A stretch of DNA of 64,000 nucleotides from contig NZ_RKSM01000001.1 of the NCBI RefSeq assembly GCF_008729015.1, positions 1,240,001 through 1,304,000 of the forward strand, read 5' to 3'. This stretch comes from Haloarcula sp. CBA1129. Lineage in GTDB: Archaea > Halobacteriota > Halobacteria > Halobacteriales > Haloarculaceae. Both the position numbers and the translations under genes were made by a program. Every line of letters begins with the position of its first letter. Position 1 is the first letter of the stretch. Positions 26,367 to 35,878 of this stretch are shown here, in pieces. The notes under the pieces were generated by a model. That model was given only the letters and a program-made list of their open reading frames with translations, was not told the DNA's origin and did no database searches.

Positions 26367-28055
26367 TCAGCAACTCGTCCGGTTCCCACCGGGCCGAACG
26401 AGGTACACGGAGTCGAGGCCGCGCGTGTCATAGACTACGTTGTTTTCGTAGCGCCACTCCTCCAGCACCGCGGGCGTGGTCTTCTCGCTGCCTGCCGGGA
26501 ACAGGTGTGCCCCAGTCGTCCCCCACGACGCCCGCGACAGTGTCGGGCAATTGGGTTTTGTCCCCCCACCAAGCCATCGGGCAGTCGGCTGGTACGTTCC
26601 ACTGGCCGCGCCCGGGTAGTACAAGGCAACGATACGGCTGAACGGGTGATCGGACACCCACTGCTCGTCGACGTGCTCTGCAGTGAACGTCGCGGCCGCA
26701 AACTGCGATTCGGTCGCCCCGGTCGGGAAGGCTAGCGTATCGAGGTTGACGAACGCGATTGGCATCGTCGCAAGCGCGGCGACTACGACGACAACTGTCA
26801 GCACAGTTGCGAGTCGGTGGCTGTGGGTTCTGAGCGTTCCAAGCCCCTCAGCCGGCGACGGCGACCGCCGATAGGCGACCGATGCAACGCCGATGCCGGC
26901 GAGCACGAACACGGGCAGATGGACGAACGTCTGCCCACGGAGCGCTGTCCCGTAGTACTCCGGCGTCAGCGAGGCGGTTAGGGAGAAGTACACGATAACA
27001 ATCGGTGCCAGCAGTAACGCCAACACGACCGGCCCGATCAATCGCCGGTCGCGGCTCGCACGCGGGAGGCCGACAACCGCAAACACCATCGGGACGGCGA
27101 AAGCCGCGACAAGCAGCAAGAGACCAGTCGGTGTGGTCTGTGTCCCGGGGAACACTGTCTGTACCGCGTTCGAACCCAGCGTCAGGAACCAGAGGCCGAC
27201 AGCGCCACCGATTGTCACCCGTTGCAGGCGAGCGCTCGTCCGCTGGAACCAGATCAGTGTCGCGACCAGCACGACGACCCAAGCCAGAAACAGCCCCGGA
27301 TACGCGCTGACACGGTCGACGTAGGGCACTTCCAGAAGCGAGCGTTCTGCAATCCGGTAGTACCCCCACATATACACCCAGAAGCCCGCGACGACGACAA
27401 GAGCAGTAACGGCGTCACGACGTGACGGAATCCGGGCAAGATGCGCAGCCAGTACCCCCGTAAGTACCAGTGCAGCGATGAGCGAACTGAACGTGTGCAA
27501 GAGCGGGAAGGCAGCGAACAGGACGACCGCAACGGCTCCCCATCGACGCCTGTATCGCTCCATCGTGAGCAACCGATGGACGGCAATCGCAAACAGCGGG
27601 AGCAAAAGGAACGCCAGCGCCTCTTCGTCCGTCTGTCCAGTCCGCCGGAGATAGACACCCTCTACCGCGAGTCCCATCCCAACCACTCCCATCGCCAGCG
27701 TCGTCCGCGAGTGGGCCCACCGACTCGACTGTGCGAGGCGTTTGACCAGTGCCATCGCCGTCAGACAGGACGCCGCACCGGTGACCGCGACGACCGGCTG
27801 GGCGATGTACAGCGGTCGCTCCCCGGTAAGTGCGCCGACAACTGTCAGAACAGCGGTAAAGACGATGTTATCCGCGCGGAATCGCGTGAGCGGAAACGTC
27901 CCCGTTTCGAGCGTGTCCCTAGCCAGAGCAACGTACCCGAATCCGTCTAGCGTCGAGGGCAGCGGTGTCCAGTGGAGCGTCGTCAGTCGGGCCGCGACTG
28001 CCACGGCCAGCACAGCCACGATGAGCAGCACTCGCCCCTTCCGGCCGTCACTCAT
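26367..28055 (-). CDS. Polytopic membrane protein, possibly GT-C-fold glycosyltransferase-like
   Basis: The 562-residue protein has about 12 membrane helices and a C-terminal soluble part of about 100 residues. The first external loop begins HWTPLPSTLDGFGYVALARDTLE, with an Asp soon after helix 1, as in GT-C enzymes (oligosaccharyl or mannosyl transferases), which place a catalytic acid in that loop. The C-terminal domain resembles that of the membrane protein at 45808-47424 in size and placing. Function is unproven; a transporter is also possible. It lies between the DUF4129 gene and the ABC ATPase, leftward, with gaps of 174 and 89 bases. Confidence 0.65.
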   Translation of the reverse strand: MSDGRKGRVLLIVAVLAVAVAARLTTLHWTPLPSTLDGFGYVALARDTLETGTFPLTRFRADNIVFTAVLTVVGALTGERPLYIAQPVVAVTGAASCLTAMALVKRLAQSSRWAHSRTTLAMGVVGMGLAVEGVYLRRTGQTDEEALAFLLLPLFAIAVHRLLTMERYRRRWGAVAVVLFAAFPLLHTFSSLIAALVLTGVLAAHLARIPSRRDAVTALVVVAGFWVYMWGYYRIAERSLLEVPYVDRVSAYPGLFLAWVVVLVATLIWFQRTSARLQRVTIGGAVGLWFLTLGSNAVQTVFPGTQTTPTGLLLLVAAFAVPMVFAVVGLPRASRDRRLIGPVVLALLLAPIVIVYFSLTASLTPEYYGTALRGQTFVHLPVFVLAGIGVASVAYRRSPSPAEGLGTLRTHSHRLATVLTVVVVVAALATMPIAFVNLDTLAFPTGATESQFAAATFTAEHVDEQWVSDHPFSRIVALYYPGAASGTYQPTARWLGGGTKPNCPTLSRASWGTTGAHLFPAGSEKTTPAVLEEWRYENNVVYDTRGLDSVYLVRPGGNRTSC

Positions 28056-28229
28056 TAGCGAGTCCTACAGCGGGTGGGTGTAAGATAGTTACCGCATTTC
28101 GACGGCCGATTCGGGAGCCGTTACGGTCCCTCGGCCCCCTGCGGCTGCTGCTAGCCCTGTCGAGAATCGGTTATGACCGGTGAAGGGAAGCGTCTGGACA
28201 CATCCGAGGTGTCATCCGCGAGTGGTTAG

Positions 28230-30335
28230 TTATGAGTCGCCGTTTGACTTGATCTTGCGGGCACGTTCGACGGCTGCTTCCGCGTGTGACGGGTCAACCG
28301 CTGTCGGGGCGAACGCTGCCGTTTCAAAGGCTTCGACCACTGTTTCGATATCCGCGATCCGTTCCTCGGGAACGCCGTGTTTCTGGCTCCGCTGGAGGAG
28401 TTCCCAGTGTGTCGCCCCCTCGTGAATCCCGTTTTCCACCGCTAGCTCGTCGTGGACCGCGGTGTACGCTAGCATCGCTGCAGCGTCGTAGTTCCCGCCA
28501 TCCAGATGCGTCTCAACGCGTTCCTCAAACGTCGTACTCGTCGTCTCCGGTGACGTCGCCGACTGGTCGGGGTCAGTCGGCGATACATCGGCTGTCTCGG
28601 CCGGTGCGGTCGAGTCCGTCTCCTGAGAGTGACGGAACCGCGGAACGACAAGCCAAGCTGCGACGACGAGTATAAGCGCCATTCCGCCGCCAAGGACAGG
28701 CAACCAACTGTATCCGAGGATCCCGTTCCCGAAGCCGGCTGCTGGGTTCTCGCCGGAGCCGACGGGTGGATTTCCACCTCCGGACTCCGCTGGCGCCGTT
28801 GCCGTTGCAGTCGCGTTACCGAGGTTCGAACTCGGTTCGTCGTACGTGGCGGTAACGGTAACTGAATCGTTGGTCTGGGGTTCGGTGAGGACGGTCTGGA
28901 ACGACCCGTTCCGGTTCGTTTCAACGCGCTGTATCCCGCTAGCACCGGCCTGCAGACGTACCGGACGATCCGCCACAGGGTCCCCAGCAGCGGTCTGGAG
29001 CTGGCCGCTGGCAAGAATCCCGTTATCCGTACGTGAGACGCTCATTGAGAGGGCCGTTTGAGTCTCAACGACGACAACGGGGGTTTCCGACCGCACGCCC
29101 GCAATCGCGCGGTCTTCATACGGAACCCGAGCGACAACCTGACGCTCGCCGTCGTTTACCGACGCCGGGACTCGAAGCGTTTCTGTGACGGTTCCATCCG
29201 GACCAGTCGCCGTCCGTGCGACGACGGTGTCACCAATTGCGAACTCCACTGTGACTCCGTCGACACCTATCGACTCGACTGTCACGGACGCCGTAGCGTT
29301 GAGTCGGTCGCCGTATCCCACGGTCTCCGGCGCGATTTCGCTCACCACATCCGGCCGCACCTGTTGTACGTCAATAGTGAACGTGGCGTTGTCAGACAGG
29401 TACACCGAGTCGGTAGCTGGGATGTACTCGACTGGCACGGCCTGTGATCCGAGTGGCGCGGAGCGGGGGCGGTACTGCGTTTCAAACATGCCGTTCGAAT
29501 TAGTCCGAACCGTCTGCGTCCGGTTCCCGACCCTGAGTTCGACTGCCTCGTCTGCGATGACTGAGCCGTTCTCAGTCTTGATCTGGCCAGAAACCGTTCC
29601 GGGATCACTGAACGATGCGGTCGAGTCTATCGCCCGGACAGTGAGCGTTGTCCCGACAAGCACCTCTTCACGGATAGCCGCCTGCGTCGCCGTGATGTTC
29701 GCTGTCGTCTCATTGATCTCGGTCTGTCCCGAAGACAGGTCGACAGACGTGGCGTTCTCGATCCGGTCGAAGTTCTGGGTCAGTTCCTGGCTCCTGTCGC
29801 TGATGTTCGATGCCGTTCGCTCCATCGCACGCGCCGTGATACGGGCCTCGCGTTCGTCACCGCGCTCGCGTGCTTCCTGATACGCCGCATACTGTTGGCG
29901 ATACCGCTGTACCTCGTCCGTGAGATTCCGCTGGTTCTCGCGTGCGGACTCGAACTCTCCCGCAGCGGTGTCGTCTGTCTCCGAGGATGTATCACCAGCA
30001 ACCTCGACGTACTGCTCTAGACGGGTGTCGTAGTCGTCACCCAGAACCGACCGAGCCCGGTCATACTGGGCATTCGATAGTGCGATACTGCTGTTTTCCA
30101 ACTGCCCGCCCATCGTCTGAGCCAACCAAGTGGCCGTTTCGTCGCTGTACTCGCCGTCCGATACCGAATCCGGGTTTTCCTGTTGTGTCTCGTTGTCGTC
30201 TGTCGGCGTCTCCACCTGACGGGTCAGCGCCGGACCCCCGTCGTCGGTTCCCATCGCTGCCACCCCACTGGCACCCGCTGTAAGCCCTAGTATTGTCAGG
30301 GTGACGAACACGGCCCACGACTGGCTCCGGAACAC
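28230..30335 (-). CDS. Exported DUF4129-type surface protein with Ig-like repeats
   Basis: The 701-residue protein has a signal peptide (FVTLTILGLTAGASGVAA), then a helical, coiled-coil-prone region at about 80-195 (DEVQRYRQQYAAYQEARERGDE), three or so beta-sandwich carboxypeptidase-regulatory/Ig-like domains (DPGTVSGQIKTENGSVIADEAVELRVG and similar, about 240-510), a membrane helix (WLPVLGGGMALILVVAAWLVV, about 550-570), and a cytoplasmic DUF4129-like C-terminus (LDGGNYDAAAMLAYTAVHDEL). DUF4129 domains accompany MoxR-DUF58 systems and transglutaminases. It begins the leftward series that ends in moxR and is divergent from the DUF1616 gene. Confidence 0.78.
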   Translation of the reverse strand: MFRSQSWAVFVTLTILGLTAGASGVAAMGTDDGGPALTRQVETPTDDNETQQENPDSVSDGEYSDETATWLAQTMGGQLENSSIALSNAQYDRARSVLGDDYDTRLEQYVEVAGDTSSETDDTAAGEFESARENQRNLTDEVQRYRQQYAAYQEARERGDEREARITARAMERTASNISDRSQELTQNFDRIENATSVDLSSGQTEINETTANITATQAAIREEVLVGTTLTVRAIDSTASFSDPGTVSGQIKTENGSVIADEAVELRVGNRTQTVRTNSNGMFETQYRPRSAPLGSQAVPVEYIPATDSVYLSDNATFTIDVQQVRPDVVSEIAPETVGYGDRLNATASVTVESIGVDGVTVEFAIGDTVVARTATGPDGTVTETLRVPASVNDGERQVVARVPYEDRAIAGVRSETPVVVVETQTALSMSVSRTDNGILASGQLQTAAGDPVADRPVRLQAGASGIQRVETNRNGSFQTVLTEPQTNDSVTVTATYDEPSSNLGNATATATAPAESGGGNPPVGSGENPAAGFGNGILGYSWLPVLGGGMALILVVAAWLVVPRFRHSQETDSTAPAETADVSPTDPDQSATSPETTSTTFEERVETHLDGGNYDAAAMLAYTAVHDELAVENGIHEGATHWELLQRSQKHGVPEERIADIETVVEAFETAAFAPTAVDPSHAEAAVERARKIKSNGDS

Positions 30336-30463
30336 ACCGAGTTATTCTGCTGGTTTGATAAAATGCGTTCGGTTGACTCACCTGAGCCAGTCTCAGTCAG
30401 GGACTGTAACAGGAAGCGACGCAATCAGCTATTTTTTTACCGTGCCGACATGACTCACTGCTA

Positions 30464-31477
30464 ATGGCTGAAACCAAGGCGTGGAAACTACTCCTGCCGC
30501 GCCAACTCCGCCATCTCCCGGCCGATCTAGCGGGCGTTATCGGCGTGGTGATTCTGACGAACCTAGCCGCTCTCCTTCCGGTCGTCTCCGATACGCCGGT
30601 CCGTATCATCGCCGGGCTCGTGTTTGTCCTTTTCATTCCCGGCTATGCGTTCATCGCAGCGCTGTTTCCGGAGGCCGGGAGCGGCCCCACAGCCGACGAT
30701 GAGGCTGTTTCGGATCCACGAGCCGACGGAATCGACGGTATCGAACGTGTCGCGCTCTCGTTCGGACTCAGCATCGCGCTCGTTCCGCTGGTCGGTCTGG
30801 TGTTGAACTTCACGCCGTGGGGCATCCGCCTGCTTCCGATTCTCGTCTCGCTCAGCGGCTTGACGCTCATGTTGACCGCTATCGCGGCGGTTCGGCGCTG
30901 GGCGGTACCCGCTGACGAACGGTTTCGTGTACCGTATCGCGCGTGGCTCAGTGCTGGACGAGAAGAGTTGTTCTCGCCGGCTTCACGGACGGACGCCGCT
31001 CTGAACGTGCTGTTGGTGCTGAGCATCCTGCTTGCGGCCGCCAGCGTCGGGTACGCCATCACAGTGCCGAAAGACGGCGAGCGGTTCAGCGAGTTCTATC
31101 TGCTAACAGCGGACGAAGACGGCGAACTCGTCGCTGACGGTTATCCGACAGAGTTCCAGCAGGGCGACGGCCGCTCGTTGATCATCGGTATCGGGAATCA
31201 GGAACACGAGCGAACGGAGTACACCGTTATCGCCGAGTTACAACGCGTCGAGCGTGTCGACAACGAGACCCGGGTCCGGGAACGGTCGGAACTGCGGCGC
31301 TTCCAGCCGACGCTGGGCCACAACGAGACTTGGCAGCGCCAACACGAGGTGCAACCCGAGATGACCGGCGACGGGCTTCGGCTCCAGTACCTGCTATACC
31401 GCGGTCCACCGCCTGAGACCGTAGACCAATCGACGGCGTACCGGGAGGTCCACCTCTGGGTGAACGTAACCGGCTGA
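30464..31477 (+). CDS. DUF1616 family membrane protein
   Basis: The 337-residue protein has four N-terminal helices (DLAGVIGVVILTNLAALLPVV, IIAGLVFVLFIPGYAFIAAL and LSFGLSIALVPLVGLVLNF among them), a fifth helix near residue 185, and an external beta-sandwich domain (YTVIAELQRVERVDNETRVRE and HNETWQRQHEV). The pattern VRIIAGLVFVLFIPGYAFIAALFP is characteristic of DUF1616, found in archaeal envelope-glycan neighbourhoods. Role unknown. It is divergent from the DUF4129 gene with 128 bases between. Confidence 0.88.
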   Translation: MAETKAWKLLLPRQLRHLPADLAGVIGVVILTNLAALLPVVSDTPVRIIAGLVFVLFIPGYAFIAALFPEAGSGPTADDEAVSDPRADGIDGIERVALSFGLSIALVPLVGLVLNFTPWGIRLLPILVSLSGLTLMLTAIAAVRRWAVPADERFRVPYRAWLSAGREELFSPASRTDAALNVLLVLSILLAAASVGYAITVPKDGERFSEFYLLTADEDGELVADGYPTEFQQGDGRSLIIGIGNQEHERTEYTVIAELQRVERVDNETRVRERSELRRFQPTLGHNETWQRQHEVQPEMTGDGLRLQYLLYRGPPPETVDQSTAYREVHLWVNVTG

Positions 31478-31592
31478 CCAGTTTATCATAGAGAGCAGCG
31501 CTACCCCCGGTAAAACGGGGCTGTCTCACTGCCCGTTTCCGGAGAGATAACCCGGCGAACGGCTTTTCTTTTCTCGGAACGTTGGCTTCACG

Positions 31593-32126
31593 GTGTACCC
31601 CGCAGGCCACTTCCTCCTCGCAGCCGTCCCGCTGACGGTATATACGGTGGCTCGGTGGCGTCGCCTCCCGTCCGGACCGATGGTACTTCTCCTGCTTGGC
31701 GCGACACAACTCCCGGACGTAATCGACAAGCCACTCGCGTGGACGTTCGCTATTCTTCCGAGCGGACGCATGCTGGCCCATTCGCTGGTCGTTTCGCTAC
31801 CCATCCTCACCGTCCTTGTATTGCTGGCTGCCCGCCGGGGCTATGGGCGGTACGCAGTGGTGTTTTCCGCCGGCTACCTCTCACACATCGCCGGCGACTT
31901 CTATCCGATTGTGCGGCTCGGAACGGACTACTACTTCTTCCCGAACCTGTTCTGGCCGCTGTTGGCGGCTAACCCCGATAGAGCGCCGTCGTTTGCGGCG
32001 CATTCGCCCGACAGCCTGCTCTCGCTTGCTGTCCCTCTGATCGTCTTCGGACTAGCTGTCAGCTACAGTCTCGTGACGGTCTACCGGAGATACGAACAGA
32101 TCCCAAGGGAGATACCACAGCAGTAA
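31593..32126 (+). CDS. YdjM/DUF457-like membrane-bound metal-dependent hydrolase family protein
   Basis: A GTG start gives 177 residues beginning MYPAGHFLLAAVPLTVY. Four or five hydrophobic segments are interleaved with conserved His and Asp residues: GHF at the start, TQLPDVIDKPLAW, GRMLAHSLVV, GYLSHIAGDFY. This His/Asp set matches the membrane hydrolase family of YdjM, where the residues probably bind metal. The enzyme activity is not defined. The gene at 58337-58849 is a close paralogue. No ATG gives a complete N-terminus, so GTG at 31593 is chosen. Confidence 0.75.
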   Translation: MYPAGHFLLAAVPLTVYTVARWRRLPSGPMVLLLLGATQLPDVIDKPLAWTFAILPSGRMLAHSLVVSLPILTVLVLLAARRGYGRYAVVFSAGYLSHIAGDFYPIVRLGTDYYFFPNLFWPLLAANPDRAPSFAAHSPDSLLSLAVPLIVFGLAVSYSLVTVYRRYEQIPREIPQQ

Positions 32127-32253
32127 TACGTTCGTGTCCAGCGGCGTTGTCAGCCGAGGGGGTGAGTTTCGGTGGCGGGTGTCCGGCCATCAGCCAGATA
32201 CCAGAGCGACTGTTCCCAAACTAGGGTTCATAGAGTAAAACGGGCCGGCCGTC

Positions 32254-32394
32254 TCAGGCTGGTGTCGCGGACTCGATCGGTGTCTCGCCGCAGTTGACAC
32301 AGATATACTCCTCGTCAACGGTGAGTACGACCGGTGAATTGCATGTGATGCACTTGAGTTTCGCCGCACGAGATGGCTTTGCGTAGTCCCCCAT
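32254..32394 (-). CDS. 46-residue zinc-ribbon protein
   Basis: ATG complementary to 32392-32394, TGA at 32254-32256. The product, starting MGDYAKPSRAAKLKCITCNS, has two CxxC pairs, CITC (15-18) and CVNC (32-35), about 14 residues apart, forming a single zinc ribbon, plus short acidic ends. Many haloarchaea encode dozens of such very small zinc-finger proteins; a few affect growth or biofilm formation. An upstream TATA-like tract (ttatataaa-like DNA around 32420-32440) fits a short or absent leader. The specific role here is unknown. Confidence 0.75.
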   Translation of the reverse strand: MGDYAKPSRAAKLKCITCNSPVVLTVDEEYICVNCGETPIESATPA

Positions 32395-32585
32395 TGTATG
32401 TACCTTACACATCCATGTTATTCGCAAACTGATATAAAATTACCTTTTTCAGCAACAATACATCTGCAACCACTAGCGACAGGATAGTTCAGCTACTCCG
32501 GAAAGTAGCTCTAAATGGGGACACGGCAAGAAAGAAAACCGTCCCAAAGAATAGCCGAGACCGCCGCGTAAACTGTGGAAGTTCG

Positions 32586-34232
32586 TTAGTTCCGACGTGC
32601 CAAGAATCCGGCACCTAGCAATGCTAGCACCGCGACGAGCACGGTGAATCCGGGGCCACTCGAACTCGTGGTCTCAATTGAGCCTTCCGTCCCAGTTGTG
32701 TCCGTATTGTCGGGTTGCTGTGCACCACCACCACCTGCGGTCGTGGCTGTTTCCGTCTGCTCATCCTCGTCCTCGGTTTCGACCGTTTCAGTGCCGTCGT
32801 CCGTGGCAGTTTGGTCCTCACCCTCGGTCGTCACTTCGTCCTCAGTGCCCTCACTATCGGAGTTGTCGTCTCCACTGTCGCCACCGCCACTGTTGTTATC
32901 ACCGTCGTCGCCACCGCCACTGTTGTTATCATCGTCATCGCCACCGCCACTGTTGTTATCATCGTCGTCGCCACCACCACTGTTGTTATCATCGTCGTCG
33001 CCACCGCTGTCACCATCGGTCTCGTTCGACTGTGACAGTGTGACCGTCCCAGTGGCGGAGTTGATCTCGTTCGAGTCTTCGCCAACAGCGATGTGAACGT
33101 ACGTGTACGTCCCGTTTGGCCAAGAGTCGAGTGTTTCGACGTCGACGGTGGTATCGGAGGGACCAGATACCGTCGTCGCCGAGGCATGCATCACGTCGTC
33201 CCCGGTCGACTCCGGCGATGCTTCGGAGAGAACGAACCCGAACAGCCCAACTAGTCCCGCTGACGGCATCGCCCCTGCCGTCGTCGAGTCCTCACCAATG
33301 AGGGAGGCGTCATCATCTGTCGACGAGACACCGTTGACACCATCGAAGGAATTCTCGACCGTGACCTGATCTTCCGAGAAATTCTCATCGATATCACCGG
33401 TCACCCGGACGGTGCTCGTCCGCTGTTGCAGTTCGTCCTCGTCGAACACCAACACAGCGTGCGTCACAGAGTCGTCTTCCAGTTCGGTCTCGATATCGAG
33501 CGAGATGTTATCGCCAACGGCGACATCGTCGGAGGTCGCATCGACCGTGGACGGGCTTTCCTGAACCAGCGTCTGTTCGACGCCGACGACGGTCACGTTC
33601 CCGTCGGCCGAGACGTTATTGTCCGAAACAGACAGGCCCTGTCCGTCATCGACAGTGACCAGAATGAAGCCGTAGGCACCGCCCGAGTCAGGTGTGTACG
33701 AGGTTTCGAGCACACCGTTGTCGTCTATCGAACCGACACCCTCCGCGTCGTCTAGCAGCTCGACCGAGTTGGCGTTGGAGTCGTTCGTAAAGATACTAGC
33801 TAGATCGGTTCTGACGCTTCCGTCGCTAAACCCGGCCGCATCTGGGCTCTCAGAGAGCCTGACAGCGAGCAGTTGCGCCTCGTCGCCAGCAAGTCCAGTC
33901 GTTCCAGCCCCGGTAGTTGATTCGAACGTCAGATCAACTGACTCGCCCGTCTCGTGGATCGTGTACTCTTCCCTGTTGAGTGGTACGTCACCGGTCTGGG
34001 CCGACTCGATGTTGATGTACGTCTCCGGGGCAGCTATCGCCGTTGGCCCGGTGGAGGACGTTCGAAGCGGGAGCAGTGACCGCTCCCAGACATCCACGTT
34101 TTCCGTCACCGCTGTCGTTTGCCCATCGGCAACTGGCGTTGCCGCCGACGTGACCGACAAGGGGGCAGCTAACACCAGCAGCACTGTAATCGCACAAATT
34201 ACAGTGCGTTTTCCTTTTGTTGGTTTATACAT
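32586..34232 (-). CDS. Secreted surface protein with Asp/Asn-rich repeats and PGF-CTERM anchor
   Basis: The 548-residue product from MYKPTKGKRTVICAITV has a Sec signal (ICAITVLLVLAAPLSVTSA), an acidic beta-rich domain to about 385, a low-complexity tail with four tandem 10-residue repeats (GGGDDDDNNS-like), a Thr/Glu-rich linker and the C-terminal sorting signal GPGFTVLVAVLALLGAGFLARRN-type: PGF, hydrophobic helix, basic end. Archaeosortase A cuts such signals and attaches lipid. An earlier ATG (34280) lies upstream of the TATA box, so the inner start is chosen. The next leftward-reading gene upstream (34556-35878) is its paralogue. Confidence 0.82.
   Translation of the reverse strand: MYKPTKGKRTVICAITVLLVLAAPLSVTSAATPVADGQTTAVTENVDVWERSLLPLRTSSTGPTAIAAPETYINIESAQTGDVPLNREEYTIHETGESVDLTFESTTGAGTTGLAGDEAQLLAVRLSESPDAAGFSDGSVRTDLASIFTNDSNANSVELLDDAEGVGSIDDNGVLETSYTPDSGGAYGFILVTVDDGQGLSVSDNNVSADGNVTVVGVEQTLVQESPSTVDATSDDVAVGDNISLDIETELEDDSVTHAVLVFDEDELQQRTSTVRVTGDIDENFSEDQVTVENSFDGVNGVSSTDDDASLIGEDSTTAGAMPSAGLVGLFGFVLSEASPESTGDDVMHASATTVSGPSDTTVDVETLDSWPNGTYTYVHIAVGEDSNEINSATGTVTLSQSNETDGDSGGDDDDNNSGGGDDDDNNSGGGDDDDNNSGGGDDGDNNSGGGDSGDDNSDSEGTEDEVTTEGEDQTATDDGTETVETEDEDEQTETATTAGGGGAQQPDNTDTTGTEGSIETTSSSGPGFTVLVAVLALLGAGFLARRN
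32881..33000. repeat. Four tandem 30-base repeats inside the surface-protein gene
   Basis: Units at 32881, 32911, 32941 and 32971 share the pattern ccaccgccactgttgttatc followed by a variable cgtcatcg-like end, with one to three differences between copies. They encode the Asp/Asn-rich repeats of the linker and could change in number by slippage or recombination. Confidence 0.9.
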
Positions 34233-34555
34233 TACTGAATTTTTTCGGATGGGCGCGGTATAATCCTTATGCAGTGACATTCGACGATACACGGTGTCAT
34301 CTGAGTGTTACAAAGTCCGTAGGCACCGTCTGTGGGCTTTACAGCGCGAATTGTGGACGTGTCTCGATAAGTTACCCTAGTCGTATTTGTGAAGACCGTT
34401 AAAAATGGTTCAATTTTGATAGTAAGTGATTGACGGCAAACCGGGATTTAACACCAACTGGACAATATTCGGCCGCGCCACCGAGTAAACTCCGCAAGCT
34501 TCGGTGCTCAAATACGTGCCGTATTCGGTGGACTCAGCCAGTGAACGCCGCTCAG
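34233..34555. promoter_or_regulatory. Promoter region of the PGF-CTERM surface protein
   Basis: On the minus strand a TATA sequence (GATTATACC, about 34259-34267) is 26 bases before the ATG at 34232, and TTCAGTA directly precedes the ATG. A motif TGTCACTGCATAAG sits just upstream of TATA (about 34267-34281). The same order of elements precedes the paralogue at 35878. The rest of the gap to 34555 holds no gene. Confidence 0.6.
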
Positions 34556-35878
34556 TCAGTTATCTGCTTCGCCTTCATCGTCGTCCCCAGCATCATTTGG
34601 TCCGGCAGGGTTATCCGGGGGACCACCGCCGTTGCTCGGACCGCCACCGTTGTCAGGACCGCCGCCCGGACTTAGAGCCACTGTTCCGGTATCCGAGTTG
34701 ATGCTCCCGGACTCGGTGCCGACTGCAACGTGGACGTACTGATACGCACCGTTTGGCCAGGAATCCAGTGTTTGGACCGTCACGTTGGTGTCAGAGTCAC
34801 CGCTGGCGAGTGTCGCAGAAGCATGGATAACGTCGCCCTCGGCATCCGATTCAGCTTCGGAAATCAGTGTGCCGAACAATCCCTGCAACCCAATTGCGGG
34901 AATCGACTGGTTCCCGGAGAGATTGACACCCGCGATACTGGTGTTGTCGCCGACCGTCGCAACGCCGCTGACACCGTCGAAGGAGTTCTCGACAGTGATC
35001 TGGTCCGTCGAGAAACTCTCGTTCAGTTCGCCCGACACGGTCACCGTACTCGACTGCCGCTGGAGTTCACCCTGTCGGACCAGCAGGACCGCGTGGGTGA
35101 CGTTTTCGTCTTCGATCTCAGTGTCGACATTCAGTGTGACGTTATCACCGGGATTGACCGGGTTCTGTGTCCGCTCGACGTTCGAGGCGTTGTCCTGTAC
35201 CACGGCCTGTTCGACGCCGACAACGGTCACGTTACCGTTGACAGATACGTTTCCGTCCGACACCGATAGCCCTTCATCACCCTCGTCGACAGTCACCAGA
35301 ACGAAGCCGTATGCGCCGCCTGACTCAGGAGTGTATGAGGCGTTCACTTCACCCTCCGCACTTATCGCCCCGACGCCCTCTGAGTCGTCGAGTAGTTCCG
35401 ACGACGTGATATTCGAGTTGTTTGCGAAGACATCGTCGAGGGAAGCGGCGGAAATGTTACTTGTGTTTACCCCAGCAGTGGTCGGTGCTTCATCTACTTT
35501 GACAGCCAGCAGTTGCGCCTCGTCGCCGGCAAGTGCCCTCGTCCCAGCACCGATCCGGGATTCGAAGGACAGGTTTATCGACTCGTTGCGCTCGTGAATC
35601 GTCATCGTCCGCTTGTTGAGCGGTAAGTCGCCAGTCGCAGCTGACTCGACATTGATGAACGTCTGCGGTGCCACTATCGTGGTCGGCCCTTCCGAGGTCG
35701 TTCGAAGCGTGAGCGGGGACCGTTCCCACACGTCGACGTTTTCGGTCACTGAAACCGACTGACTCTCAGCAACGGGGGTTGCCCCGACAGTGGACGTCAC
35801 TGCTAACGGACCAGCGAGTACCACCGCGACTGCCATCACGAAGAGAACAGTCGTCCTTAGTATTGGTGTTTTTACCAT
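34556..35878 (-). CDS. Secreted paralogue of the PGF-CTERM surface protein, lacking the anchor
   Basis: The 440-residue product from MVKTPILRTTVLFVMAVAV matches the neighbouring protein from signal peptide to about residue 400 (ENVDVWERSPLTLRTTSEGPT, LDSWPNGAYQYVHVAVG and many other blocks). It then ends in a Gly/Pro/Asn/Asp tail (GGGPDNGGGPSNGGG, then acidic) with no hydrophobic sorting signal. It should therefore be released or bound to the surface through other proteins. A tandem duplication with loss or gain of the tail is the simplest origin. The start is set by a TATA box 24-30 bases upstream. Confidence 0.82.
   Translation of the reverse strand: MVKTPILRTTVLFVMAVAVVLAGPLAVTSTVGATPVAESQSVSVTENVDVWERSPLTLRTTSEGPTTIVAPQTFINVESAATGDLPLNKRTMTIHERNESINLSFESRIGAGTRALAGDEAQLLAVKVDEAPTTAGVNTSNISAASLDDVFANNSNITSSELLDDSEGVGAISAEGEVNASYTPESGGAYGFVLVTVDEGDEGLSVSDGNVSVNGNVTVVGVEQAVVQDNASNVERTQNPVNPGDNVTLNVDTEIEDENVTHAVLLVRQGELQRQSSTVTVSGELNESFSTDQITVENSFDGVSGVATVGDNTSIAGVNLSGNQSIPAIGLQGLFGTLISEAESDAEGDVIHASATLASGDSDTNVTVQTLDSWPNGAYQYVHVAVGTESGSINSDTGTVALSPGGGPDNGGGPSNGGGPPDNPAGPNDAGDDDEGEADN

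Noticed and set aside
32881..33000. 30-base repeats as a possible CRISPR array
   Set aside because: Units are directly joined without spacers and encode a repeated peptide in frame.
34233..34292. Earlier start codons of the surface-protein pair (the MSLHK starts)
   Set aside because: Those ATGs lie upstream of the TATA boxes; similarity there reflects a shared promoter, not coding.
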